Shown one piece after another: positions 17,588-25,174 of a stretch of DNA of 48,603 nt. Every line of letters starts with the position of its first letter. Within the stretch, counting starts at the first letter, position 1. The position numbers and the translations under genes were made by a program. The notes beneath the pieces were generated by a model, which saw nothing but the letters and a program-made list of their open reading frames with translations, was not told the origin of the DNA and did not search any database. The DNA lies in contig JASJDA010000061.1 of NCBI GenBank assembly GCA_030065755.1, positions 1-48,603 of the forward strand. Reading direction: 5' to 3'. This stretch comes from Prochloraceae cyanobacterium (GTDB lineage Bacteria > Cyanobacteriota > Cyanobacteriia > Cyanobacteriales > JASJDA01).

Positions 17588-17738
17588 TTAACAGTTGTCA
17601 GCGAACGGCGAACAGTTATCAGTTGTGAGTGGGAGCGAAAGTTCTCTAGTTCTATAGGTAGAATGTCTCCTTTTAAATCCATGAGGGAGGCCTGATAACT
17701 GATAACTGATAACTGATAACTGATAACTGATAACTGTT
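17588..17738. repeat. MITE-like element with heptamer-repeat ends (copy 2)
   Basis: Starts AACAGTTGTCAGCGAACGG, then CAGTTATCAGTTGTGAGTGG as in copy 1 (9107-9252). It ends with six GATAACT heptamers, the inverse of the left end. The middle differs from copy 1. It lies just upstream of the aldolase start, so it may carry or disturb that promoter. Confidence 0.7.
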
Positions 17739-17826
17739 TTAAGTAGGCGATCGACTCCCATACTAAGTGGATCGATCGCCTTCTCACTTCCTAGGTTAGT
17801 TCAAAAATTGGAGAAGAAAATCTATC

Positions 17827-18861
17827 TTAAGTTAAAATAGCTTCCTCAACTCCAGTTCGATCGAGTTCTCGACCAATAAAAACTAAGCGAGTTTGGCGAA
17901 TTTCCTCAGCCGACCAAAAACGATCGTAAAAAGAATCAAAGCGATTTCCTACTCCTTGTAGCACCATTCGCATGGGTTTGTTGGGAACATTGACAAAGCC
18001 TTTAATGCGATAAATTTCCTGCTGTTCTACCAATTGTTTTAATTTTTTAGTTAAAGCTTGAGGATCGAAGGAACGATCGACAACTAACTCTACTGAGTTA
18101 ATTTCCTCGTCGTGATCGTGTTCTTCTTCATTATCGTGATGAGAACGACGGCGATCGAGGTTATCTTCCACTGCTGCATTGAAACCTAGCAAAATATTGG
18201 GGTCGATCGTGCCATTTTTACAAGTAACAATCTTAACTCCCGCAGGAACTTCTTTTTGCAACCAGTTTTTTACTTTAGTTAAAGTAGGTTCGGCGACTAA
18301 ATCTGTTTTAGTCATTAACACCAGATCTGCACAAGCTAACTGATCTTCAAAAAGTTCTTCGATGGGAGTTTCGTGATCGAGATTGGGATCCGCTTGTCGC
18401 TGGGCTTCGATCGCATCTAAATCCCCGACCAAAGTTCCTGCTGCTAGAGCGGATGTGTCTACAATAGTTACGACCCCATCAACAGTAGCTGAGTTGCGAA
18501 TTTCGTGCCAGCGAAAAGCTTGAACTAAAGGTTTTGGTAAAGCTAACCCAGAAGTTTCTACTAAAATACTATCAATCTTGTCTCGTCGTTTGAGGAGTTC
18601 TTGCATAGTCGGATAAAACTCCTCTTGAACCGTACAGCAGAGACAGCCATTAGTAAGTTCTACGATGTTATTTTGAGGATTGTCATCTTCATCGCAGACT
18701 TGACAGGAACGCAATAGTTCTCCATCTATTCCTACGTCCCCAAATTCATTAACCAAAACAGCAATTCTCCGTCCTTGATTGTTTTGCAAAAGATGACGGA
18801 CAAGGGTAGTTTTACCAGCACCCAAAAAGCCAGTGATAACAGTAACAGGAATTTTATGCAT
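17827..18861 (-). CDS. CobW/COG0523-family metal-chaperone GTPase
   Basis: A 344-aa G3E-family GTPase. Walker A is GFLGAGKTTL (residues 10-19), followed by NEFGDVGID, then TNGCLCCTVQ with the CxCC metal-binding motif, ETSGLALPKP, and the guanine-specificity element TKTD. A His/Asp/Glu-rich linker (HHDNEEEHDHDEE, about residue 241) is a likely metal sink. The C-terminal CobW_C domain ends ...RLVFIGRELDR. Family members deliver Zn or Co; the neighbours (HupE, a DUF1636 protein and cobalamin riboswitches upstream) point to cobalt. It is third in a same-strand operon, 75 bp after hupE. Confidence 0.9.
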   Translation of the reverse strand: MHKIPVTVITGFLGAGKTTLVRHLLQNNQGRRIAVLVNEFGDVGIDGELLRSCQVCDEDDNPQNNIVELTNGCLCCTVQEEFYPTMQELLKRRDKIDSILVETSGLALPKPLVQAFRWHEIRNSATVDGVVTIVDTSALAAGTLVGDLDAIEAQRQADPNLDHETPIEELFEDQLACADLVLMTKTDLVAEPTLTKVKNWLQKEVPAGVKIVTCKNGTIDPNILLGFNAAVEDNLDRRRSHHDNEEEHDHDEEINSVELVVDRSFDPQALTKKLKQLVEQQEIYRIKGFVNVPNKPMRMVLQGVGNRFDSFYDRFWSAEEIRQTRLVFIGRELDRTGVEEAILT

Positions 18862-18936
18862 GATAATAAATCGATGACAGATCGCGTTGTAGAGACTTTC
18901 TCAGGAACGTCTCTACTCGTGGAACGTTGAAAATAA

Positions 18937-19566
18937 TTAGCCTAAGATTGCCGAAGAGAGGAATGCTGCACCCGCACCGCTAATAACAAAGCCAGCAAAG
19001 CGTAAATTCAGAGATGGTTGTTCTGCCATTTTGAAGGTAAATTTGCCAACACCAAAAGCAAGGAAAGCTACCGCAAGCTGAATTAAGGCAAAACCAGCTA
19101 AATAAGCCACCAAAGGTGTCATTTGGGCTCCAACAATTGCTTCACCGTAAGCATAACCGTGAAAAATTCCTGCTGCGGCTGCTGAACCAATTAAGTAGAC
19201 TAAGTTAGGAACGTCTTTCATCGCTAGCAAGATACCAAAACTCAATACCGATGCAGAGATGACAATTTCTGGGATAGGTAAATCTAAGCTGAGTAAGTGA
19301 ATAACGGTTCCTACTATGGTAGTTAGAACAAAAATAACGGGAATAAAAATGCCTCCCTGTTTTTTCAAAGCAGCCAGTAAACCAATTGCAACGACGAAAG
19401 CAAAATGATCTATGCCAATGACTGGGTGGGCTACACCTGAGAGAAAGCCGTCAATAAAATTATCAGGGGTTTCACCGCCGATCGCGTGATGAGCATTAGC
19501 AGGTTCGGCAATAACTAATAGAGTAACAGCGATCGCAAAGGCTAATTGAGCTAAAATTTTCAACAT
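18937..19566 (-). CDS. hupE: HupE/UreJ-family metal permease (probable cobalt importer)
   Basis: A 209-aa membrane protein. A signal peptide (MLKILAQLAFAIAVTLLVIA...) is cleaved probably after ANA, leaving an N-terminal His-His, as in secondary Ni/Co permeases. The family motif HPVIGIDHF is near residue 47, followed by about six helices, one with FHGYAYGEA. HupE proteins move Ni(II) or Co(II). B12-riboswitch control in cyanobacteria has been linked to cobalt uptake (Rodionov and colleagues' comparative work, from memory). The start lies 5 bp after the stop of the DUF1636 gene, so the two are translationally coupled. Confidence 0.9.
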   Translation of the reverse strand: MLKILAQLAFAIAVTLLVIAEPANAHHAIGGETPDNFIDGFLSGVAHPVIGIDHFAFVVAIGLLAALKKQGGIFIPVIFVLTTIVGTVIHLLSLDLPIPEIVISASVLSFGILLAMKDVPNLVYLIGSAAAAGIFHGYAYGEAIVGAQMTPLVAYLAGFALIQLAVAFLAFGVGKFTFKMAEQPSLNLRFAGFVISGAGAAFLSSAILG

Positions 19567-19571
19567 TAAAT

Positions 19572-19970
19572 TTAACTATCAGTTGTAGTAAAGTTGATTT
19601 CGGGCGCAGGTGGAATTCGCGCTAAAAGTCCTTTTTTAAGGGGTTCTGGTCGCTCTTGGCAAGGTAAAAATCCATCTGGTTTAGCGTAGTATTGAGTGGC
19701 ACATTGCAACACTGCAGTCGCAGCAGTTTCGGGAGACAAGTCCCCAAAAAGATAAGTATATTTACCAGCTGCCGTCAAGGAAACCGTGCAGGGACGATTG
19801 CAAGCACTCATGCAGGCGATCGGTTCGAGGGAAAATTGTTCTGCTAGTTCCCAATTTTGATGAAGAGAAGAAAGTTGCTTGAATAACTTTTCGCCACCGC
19901 TTTCTCCTACCCGTTTACCGTCAGACCAAGTACTAGCACAGCTCGTACAAACAAAGAGAGTGTGTTTCAT
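19572..19970 (-). CDS. DUF1636 metal-binding protein
   Basis: A 132-aa protein beginning MKHTLFVCTSCASTW, with CMSACNRPCTV later: two Cys pairs in a thioredoxin-like 2Fe-2S-ferredoxin arrangement typical of DUF1636. I chose the ATG at 19970 because it has a strong ribosome-binding site (GGAGG, 8 bases upstream) and starts with the family's first strand. The frame from 20081 adds 37 basic residues with no such support. It is the first gene of the operon below two cobalamin riboswitches, followed by hupE and cobW. A role in cobalt handling is inference from context. Confidence 0.85.
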   Translation of the reverse strand: MKHTLFVCTSCASTWSDGKRVGESGGEKLFKQLSSLHQNWELAEQFSLEPIACMSACNRPCTVSLTAAGKYTYLFGDLSPETAATAVLQCATQYYAKPDGFLPCQERPEPLKKGLLARIPPAPEINFTTTDS

Positions 19971-20149
19971 TTTTTTCCTCCATTTCCCGCAACATCCTTG
20001 AGATACGGCAAGCAATGACAACGCTTTACCTTTCCTTTTCTGAAGCGAAAACCTCTCTTTGTCGAGGTGGCGATATACCAAACTTAATTAATTTTAGAAA
20101 AAGAGAATTTGACACAATCTGTACCTCGCAGACGCGCTTAAGTATCGAC

Positions 20150-20268
20150 AAAACACTCGGCGGGCGTCCTGACTCAGAGACTTACTTATCTCATCACAGT
20201 TGCGGGACAGCGTCGGATTTACACCAAACTTTCCCCCTTACCTCTGATGGCTGACCCCCATCAGAACC
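20150..20268 (-). promoter_or_regulatory. Cobalamin riboswitch, 3' copy (proximal to DUF1636-hupE-cobW)
   Basis: On the minus strand it carries the B12-box order: GGTTCTGATGG, AGGGGGAAAG, GGTGTAAATCCGACGCTGTC, CGCAACTGT, and the 3' element GAGTCAGGACGCCCGCC. The aptamer ends about 180 bp before the DUF1636 start. A weak stem ACCTC/GAGGT followed by TTTT (about 20040-20065) may be part of the expression platform. High adenosylcobalamin would be expected to reduce operon expression. Confidence 0.93.
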
Positions 20269-20282
20269 GAATTTGTTTTGAA

Positions 20283-20291
20283 ATCATAGCA
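20283..20291 (-). promoter_or_regulatory. Extended -10 promoter in front of the 3' riboswitch
   Basis: TGCTATGAT on the minus strand fits the extended -10 (TGnTATAAT, one mismatch). It lies 14 bases before the aptamer's first conserved base, so transcription would begin right at the aptamer. No good -35. Confidence 0.45.
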
Positions 20292-20335
20292 CAGTTTAGC
20301 TATATTGATGCGGCTGATTTGTTTTTTTCTGTTGC

Positions 20336-20458
20336 GATTGGCTTTCAGGTCGCTGACTTGCCTCTTACGTCGGAGCTATCTCATTACAGTTGCGGGACAG
20401 CGTCGGATTTACACCGAACTTTCCCCCTTACCTCTGATGGCTGACCCCCATCAGAACC
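20336..20458 (-). promoter_or_regulatory. Cobalamin riboswitch, 5' copy (tandem duplicate)
   Basis: The first 80 bases (plus coordinates 20381-20460) match the other copy (20191-20270) at 78 of 80 positions; both differences are transitions. The 3' part is diverged but keeps GCAAGTCAGCGACCTGAAAGCC, which fits the conserved 3' aptamer arm. It starts 26 bp after the btuC-like stop and 190 bp upstream of the second copy. It is too far downstream to control btuC and must act on the DUF1636 operon. Confidence 0.9.
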
Positions 20459-20470
20459 GATAGGGCTCTA

Positions 20471-20479
20471 ATTATACCA
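20471..20479 (-). promoter_or_regulatory. Extended -10 promoter in front of the 5' riboswitch
   Basis: TGGTATAAT on the minus strand is a perfect extended -10. It lies 12 bases before the aptamer start and immediately after the btuC-like stop (20484). No convincing -35 is present, which is common with an extended -10. Confidence 0.55.
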
Positions 20480-20483
20480 TAAT

Positions 20484-21539
20484 TTAGCCAAGAAAGCGAC
20501 GACGCAAAATTACCCAAGTTACTATTGGAGTTCCCAGCAGTGCAGTTACTGAATTTAGGGGTAGCACCAACTGAGAACCTGGTAATTGTGCTACAAGATT
20601 GGCAAACAATGCTAGAATTGCCCCTAACATTGCCACAACTGGAATGAGTTGCCGATGATTAGAGGTTTTCAATAAGCTTCTTGCCAAATGGGGAACTGCA
20701 ACACCTAAAAAAGAAATAGGGCCGCAAAAAGCGGTTACTCCCCCTGCTAAAATAGAAGCACTGGCAATAATCCACAAACGAGATTGTTGTATTTTTATTC
20801 CCAGACTCTTAGCGTATATTTCTCCCAGTAGTAAAGCATTGAGAGATTTAGTCATAGTGGAGGCGATCGCCAATCCTAAAATTACTACCGTTGCCAAAAT
20901 TGGCAATTGGCTACTGGTCACACCACTAAAACTACCAAACGTCCAAATTATATAAGATTGAATGCGTTCTGCCACGCTGAAATAGAGAAGAATACTGACG
21001 ATCGAGCTAGTCCCATAGCCAAACATTAGCCCTACAATCAGTAATGTGGTGCTATTTGACACGTAGCGAGAAACCAAAAGCACCAACCCTAAAACCACAG
21101 CAGCACCCAAACTAGCAGCCAGAACCGAACCTATATTTTCCCAAATTCCTAAACCTCCCAACAGTGTAGAAGTGCCAATAGCACCCGTAGTTAAAACAGC
21201 TAAAGCAACTCCCAAACTAGCACCTGAATTAATACCTAACACAAAAGGCCCAGCCAAAGGATTACTAAACAATGTTTGCATTTGTAAACCACTGACTGCT
21301 AAAGCCGATCCTGCTAAAGTTGCTGTTAGGGCTTTAGGCAAACGAAAGTTTAAAATAATCGTTGTCCAAGTGTTTTTTTCGAGTTCTTTTCCCAATAAAA
21401 TTGAGACAATATCAGATAAAGGAATTTCTACAGAACCCAGGGTTAAATTTAGGAGAAACACCCCCACCATTCCCATTAGTAATAACAGCAAAATTATGAA
21501 GCTAAAAGCAAATTTATTCTTATTTTTCCACTTAACCAT
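20484..21539 (-). CDS. FecCD/BtuC-family ABC transporter permease
   Basis: A 351-aa permease with about 10 membrane helices and BtuC-family loops: LPKALTATLAGSALAVSGLQMQ (about 49-70), NPLAGPFVLGINSGA and GPISFLGVAVPHLAR near the C-terminus, the EAA-like coupling region. The family imports vitamin B12, haem or ferric siderophores. It is downstream of a binding protein on the same strand, with a MITE between them, and lies in a B12 neighbourhood. Cobalamin or cobinamide is therefore the favoured substrate, but iron chelates are possible. No ATPase gene is adjacent. Confidence 0.88.
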   Translation of the reverse strand: MVKWKNKNKFAFSFIILLLLLMGMVGVFLLNLTLGSVEIPLSDIVSILLGKELEKNTWTTIILNFRLPKALTATLAGSALAVSGLQMQTLFSNPLAGPFVLGINSGASLGVALAVLTTGAIGTSTLLGGLGIWENIGSVLAASLGAAVVLGLVLLVSRYVSNSTTLLIVGLMFGYGTSSIVSILLYFSVAERIQSYIIWTFGSFSGVTSSQLPILATVVILGLAIASTMTKSLNALLLGEIYAKSLGIKIQQSRLWIIASASILAGGVTAFCGPISFLGVAVPHLARSLLKTSNHRQLIPVVAMLGAILALFANLVAQLPGSQLVLPLNSVTALLGTPIVTWVILRRRFLG

Positions 21540-21595
21540 TTATGTATAAAACCATTTTCCATGCCCGATCGCTACATATTTTTCTACCCCTGACC

Positions 21596-21794
21596 CAATA
21601 CTGCTCGGTTAAGAGCTTGACTTTTCCCTCGAGAAGCAAGGGAGCAGGGAGCAGGGAGCTTGGGGGAGATTACAACCTGTTATTAGTTCCAAGTTTACTA
21701 ATTTGTTTTATGGCTTTTAACCTTTCCCCCTGCTCCCTGCTCCCTGCCCCCATGCCTCCAACAGCGATCGAAGTTGCTTAACCGAGCAGTATTG
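21596..21794. mobile_element. 199-bp MITE with perfect 18-bp terminal inverted repeats
   Basis: The ends are perfect inverted repeats: CAATACTGCTCGGTTAAG at 21596-21613 and its reverse complement at 21777-21794. Both sides are flanked by the same decamer ACCCCTGACC (21586-21595 and 21795-21804), fitting a 10-bp target duplication. The interior has a second inverted repeat of GGGAGCA/TGCTCCC units. No transposase is encoded. It separates the btuF-like and btuC-like genes and could affect their co-transcription. The same decamer also occurs once at 137-146, so its meaning is not certain. Confidence 0.8.
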
Positions 21795-21810
21795 ACCCCT
21801 GACCTCTCCC

Positions 21811-23076
21811 TTAATTAAGCTGGCGATAATAAACTAATTCCCGATCTGGTAGCAGTTGGGGATGAAAAATTGTAATCAGATCGGATAAAACAATATGAGG
21901 GTTAGCTATTCCACTTTCCCAGTAGTCATTGCCCCCAGTTTCATTCAAAATAGCATTATTATTAAATACCTGACCTGTTTGAAGAGCTGCGAAATTTTTA
22001 TAGCGATCGTCCGACATCAAAATATCATTTAAACTACTCCAAGATTGGCTTCCATTTAACCAAAATTCTGCCTCTGCGGCTCTTTGAAATACGCTCTCAA
22101 AATCCACAGGTAAACTAGCTTTTGAATTATTATCAGACCACAAATAATTTGCCCCAGCATCGGCTAAATATTGTGCAAAATAGCTTTTTCCACCTGCTAC
22201 ATACCAAGTCCCTTTAAAACTAAACCCCGTAAATACAGTAGGCTTATTTTCAACTTTACGAGCTAAAGATGCTATCCTTTCATATTCTGTGGCAATTGCA
22301 CTAAAAACTTCTTCTGCTTTAGCTTCGCGATTAAAAAATGTAGCAGTAAATTTAATCCATTCTGTTCTTCCTAAAGGACTAGATTCTAGATATTCTGCAT
22401 TAATAACCACCGGTAAACCAGCTTCTAATAGTTTTGGGTGGCTGTCAAATTCTGGATTGCCACTCCCATAAGTCATTATTAAATCTGGATTTAATTCTAA
22501 TAATTGTTCGACATTTACACTAGCATTATTCCCAACTTCTTTGAGTTCTCTCCTCTCGATTTTTTTCCTAACTTCTGAAGTATTGATATTTTTAAAAGAA
22601 CTAACTCCAACTAATTTTTCTAAAATTCCCAATTTTTGTAAATGGGGTAAATGGGTAGTTGACATAGTGACAACTGTTTGCACTGGGACTGTAATTATCT
22701 GTGCTTTTTTATAATCTTTTGGTATTGGGGTACCGCATTGGACTAGGACATATTGAAATTGGACATCAGCATCCTTCCAGGGATTTTTTACTGTCACAAC
22801 TTTATAATGGTTGCGATACTCGACGGTAAAACCTGTGGCGTAATCCGAGTCGATCTGATCGGGAAAATAATCGGTATCGGGATGGTAATTAGTGACGCAA
22901 TCTTTTCCAATATTTTTACTAACATTAGTTGTTTGATGTTTATTCTCAGAGATATTAACTTCTTGAGTTTTTTGCTGACAAGCAGAATTTAGAAGAAAGA
23001 GCAACATTGTTTTTCCGAAAAGCAAACAAATTGACCCGATCTTTTTTCTTTCTAAATTACGCATTTTCTGCCTCAA
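21811..23076 (-). CDS. ABC transporter substrate-binding lipoprotein (BtuF/FepB-like)
   Basis: A 421-aa binding protein. The signal peptide ends LLFLLNSAC, a lipobox-like site. The periplasmic-binding fold is clear from about residue 120: VVTMSTTHLPHLQKLG, then NVEQLLELNPDLIMTYG, the linker helix, and VFTGFSFKGTWYVAGG. The first 100 residues are an extra polar region not found in short BtuF. It belongs to the vitamin B12/siderophore class of binding proteins and sits upstream of the BtuC-like permease. Ligand unproven. Confidence 0.85.
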   Translation of the reverse strand: MRQKMRNLERKKIGSICLLFGKTMLLFLLNSACQQKTQEVNISENKHQTTNVSKNIGKDCVTNYHPDTDYFPDQIDSDYATGFTVEYRNHYKVVTVKNPWKDADVQFQYVLVQCGTPIPKDYKKAQIITVPVQTVVTMSTTHLPHLQKLGILEKLVGVSSFKNINTSEVRKKIERRELKEVGNNASVNVEQLLELNPDLIMTYGSGNPEFDSHPKLLEAGLPVVINAEYLESSPLGRTEWIKFTATFFNREAKAEEVFSAIATEYERIASLARKVENKPTVFTGFSFKGTWYVAGGKSYFAQYLADAGANYLWSDNNSKASLPVDFESVFQRAAEAEFWLNGSQSWSSLNDILMSDDRYKNFAALQTGQVFNNNAILNETGGNDYWESGIANPHIVLSDLITIFHPQLLPDRELVYYRQLN

Positions 23077-23085
23077 CGAGCGCCA

Positions 23086-23961
23086 TTATTTTATCGGTGG
23101 ATAGAGGTGTTTTTTCACCTTTTCTCCTTTTAGCAAATGTTGGCAAACAATTTCTTTTGCTACTTCTGGAGTTACGCGAGTATACCAAGTGCGATCGCCT
23201 GAATAAAAAACCACAGGACCATTGTGGCAAACTTCCAAACAGCCTGCTGTCCCGACTCGTACGTCTACTCCTGCTTCCTTTACAGCCTCTTCTAGCGCCT
23301 GAAAAATCGGTTGCCAGTTACGGGAAGGATAACAGCGACTCGATCGACACACGGAAATATAAGGGCGTTTGAGAGGATTTTCATCGAAAGGAATGGGACG
23401 AGTTCCTAATATATAGATCTCTCGCAATTCTTGGTAAAGAGTCAGCTTTTCTAAATTTGGCTTTCCTTCGGGTAAAAGGTCTTCTTCTTCCCCGATAAAA
23501 ATATTGGGAAGAAACAGACTCATCATCTTTTCGTCGCGACCATTCCAAAATTGAATTCCCCAGCCTTTAGGTTTTCCTGCAGGATTTAGATGGCGATAAA
23601 AAGCAGCGCGACTTACAAGGCGTTCTTGCCTTAATTCTAGAGGTGTTTTGCAGTGAGGGCCACCTAAATGTTGTTCCAAGCAAAGATGTAGGTGCCATGC
23701 TTCAGTAACTACGGTTAGATAACCGTCATAAAGAATGCAAATTTTTGGAGGTCGGGTAAATTCTAATTCCAAAACGCTTCCTTCTACCACGTGACCAATT
23801 TGCACGTCTTGCCAATGTTCTTCAAACAGGGTGTAAAGTAGTGGTCCAGTAACGTCAATGGTACAAGGGAAGTGTTCGTATTCGATACTCCAACTTGTAG
23901 GAGAGGTTTCAATCGTTTTCTCGTTTAGAGGTGTTACCCAAGGCGAAAATTCATTTTTCAT
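23086..23961 (-). CDS. Two-part protein with C-terminal thioredoxin-like 2Fe-2S ferredoxin domain
   Basis: A 291-aa protein. The C-terminal 90 residues (from about 198) carry ISVCRSSRCYPS, then GTAGCLEVCHNGPVVFY and WYTRVTPEVA, the cysteine pattern of NuoE-type 2Fe-2S ferredoxins. The N-terminal 190 residues are an unassigned domain with many aromatics and a LCLEQHLGGPHCK segment. It is followed after 9 bp by the btuF-like gene, so it is probably part of the same uptake operon. A redox or metal-release role in cobamide/haem uptake is inference. Confidence 0.78.
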   Translation of the reverse strand: MKNEFSPWVTPLNEKTIETSPTSWSIEYEHFPCTIDVTGPLLYTLFEEHWQDVQIGHVVEGSVLELEFTRPPKICILYDGYLTVVTEAWHLHLCLEQHLGGPHCKTPLELRQERLVSRAAFYRHLNPAGKPKGWGIQFWNGRDEKMMSLFLPNIFIGEEEDLLPEGKPNLEKLTLYQELREIYILGTRPIPFDENPLKRPYISVCRSSRCYPSRNWQPIFQALEEAVKEAGVDVRVGTAGCLEVCHNGPVVFYSGDRTWYTRVTPEVAKEIVCQHLLKGEKVKKHLYPPIK

Positions 23962-23989
23962 CCTTCATCCTTTAAATTTACCAGCTAGT

Positions 23990-25021
23990 TTAAAACTGCA
24001 TTCCCCTAGAGATTGCGCCTATAATGAATAGCCCAAATGCTAGACGATAGACAATAAATACCCAGGTATTGTGTTTTTTTAAGTAGTTAATTAACCAAGC
24101 GATCGCCAGATAAGAGAAAATTGTTGCCGAAATTACCCCCACCCCTAAATTCAACCATTCATTGCTGGGGATTTGTTGGTCAAAAGCATCCTTTAATTCT
24201 ACTAACCCAGCCAGAGTAATAGCAGGTATTCCCAACAGAAAAGAAAAATCACCTGCTGTAGACCTTTGTAAATTAATAAATAAACCTGCAGTAATGGTAG
24301 AACCCGATCGAGAAACGCCAGGAATTAAAGCTAAAGTTTGAGCTACACCCATCAATATTCCATCTTTGGTATTGAGATTCTCGAATTCTCGCTTTCTTTT
24401 GCCTATATACTCTGCAATTGCTAATAATAATGCCATCACAATAGAAGCGATCGCGATCGCACTCATACTTCGCAAAGGGGAATCGTCCGTGTATACGCCG
24501 GAAAATTTCAGTAACAGTCCCACAATAGCAATAGGGAAAGTTCCCACTACGATCCCCAAAGAAATTCTAAAATCCTGAGATTGATAATTTGAGCTTTGAA
24601 CCGCTTTGAAAGTTCCATTCAGCAGTTGAATCAATTTCTCTCGATAGTACCAAAATACTGCGAAAATACTGCCCAATTGAATAACAGCAGTGAAAGTTAT
24701 ACCAGGATCGCCCCATCCCAAGAATTCCGGTACTGCTTTTAAATGAGCTGTGCTACTAATGGGTATAAATTCTGTCAACCCCTGTACCATTCCTAAAATT
24801 ACAGCTTGAAAAAGGTTGAAGTTGTCGGACATAGACTCGGTAGAAATAGCCTCTGGTGTAGTTTGCGCGGTTATTAAGCGATCGCCCGCTAAAGATAAAT
24901 CGGCTTTAAATATGTCTAAAATTACAACTGAAATTATCCCAATTGCGATCGCCAGTGTTATTTTTAACCATTTTGCTCGTAATCTATTCATACTCTTTCT
25001 GACCAACCTCGTCATTACCAA
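23990..25021 (-). CDS. uppP: Undecaprenyl-diphosphatase UppP/BacA
   Basis: A 343-aa integral membrane enzyme that recycles undecaprenyl diphosphate for cell-wall synthesis. The two BacA signatures are present: GLTEFIPISSTAHL (about 80-93) and PGVSRSGSTI (about 234-243), with the catalytic Glu and Arg. It is about 70 residues longer than usual because of an N-terminal extension (MVMTRLVRKSMNRLRAKWLK and one hydrophobic segment). A start at the second Met (codon 11) is also possible. It lies 28 bp upstream of the ferredoxin-like gene on the same strand. Confidence 0.93.
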   Translation of the reverse strand: MVMTRLVRKSMNRLRAKWLKITLAIAIGIISVVILDIFKADLSLAGDRLITAQTTPEAISTESMSDNFNLFQAVILGMVQGLTEFIPISSTAHLKAVPEFLGWGDPGITFTAVIQLGSIFAVFWYYREKLIQLLNGTFKAVQSSNYQSQDFRISLGIVVGTFPIAIVGLLLKFSGVYTDDSPLRSMSAIAIASIVMALLLAIAEYIGKRKREFENLNTKDGILMGVAQTLALIPGVSRSGSTITAGLFINLQRSTAGDFSFLLGIPAITLAGLVELKDAFDQQIPSNEWLNLGVGVISATIFSYLAIAWLINYLKKHNTWVFIVYRLAFGLFIIGAISRGMQF

Positions 25022-25174
25022 GAAATATAGGAGCTGTTTTCGATTTAATCTACCCGTAACATATCCTATAAGAACTTTTTAGTATCTTTGACCAGAATTG
25101 AAAAAGTAAGTGTTATGCAATACATGGAAATACGTTAAACTCAGTAAAGATTAGTAACAATTATTAAAAATATC

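Noticed and set aside
17584-17787. 67-aa frame on the minus strand
   Set aside because: It is made of GATAACT-type heptamers (QLSVISYQLSVISYQ); this is the repeat, not a gene.
19971-20081. Longer start for the DUF1636 protein
   Set aside because: The ATG at 19970 has a strong ribosome-binding site and starts the conserved domain.
20015-20444. Two 65-79-aa plus-strand frames
   Set aside because: They lie on the reverse strand of the two cobalamin riboswitches, and the matching protein ends (HSCGTASDLH) simply mirror the repeated aptamer.
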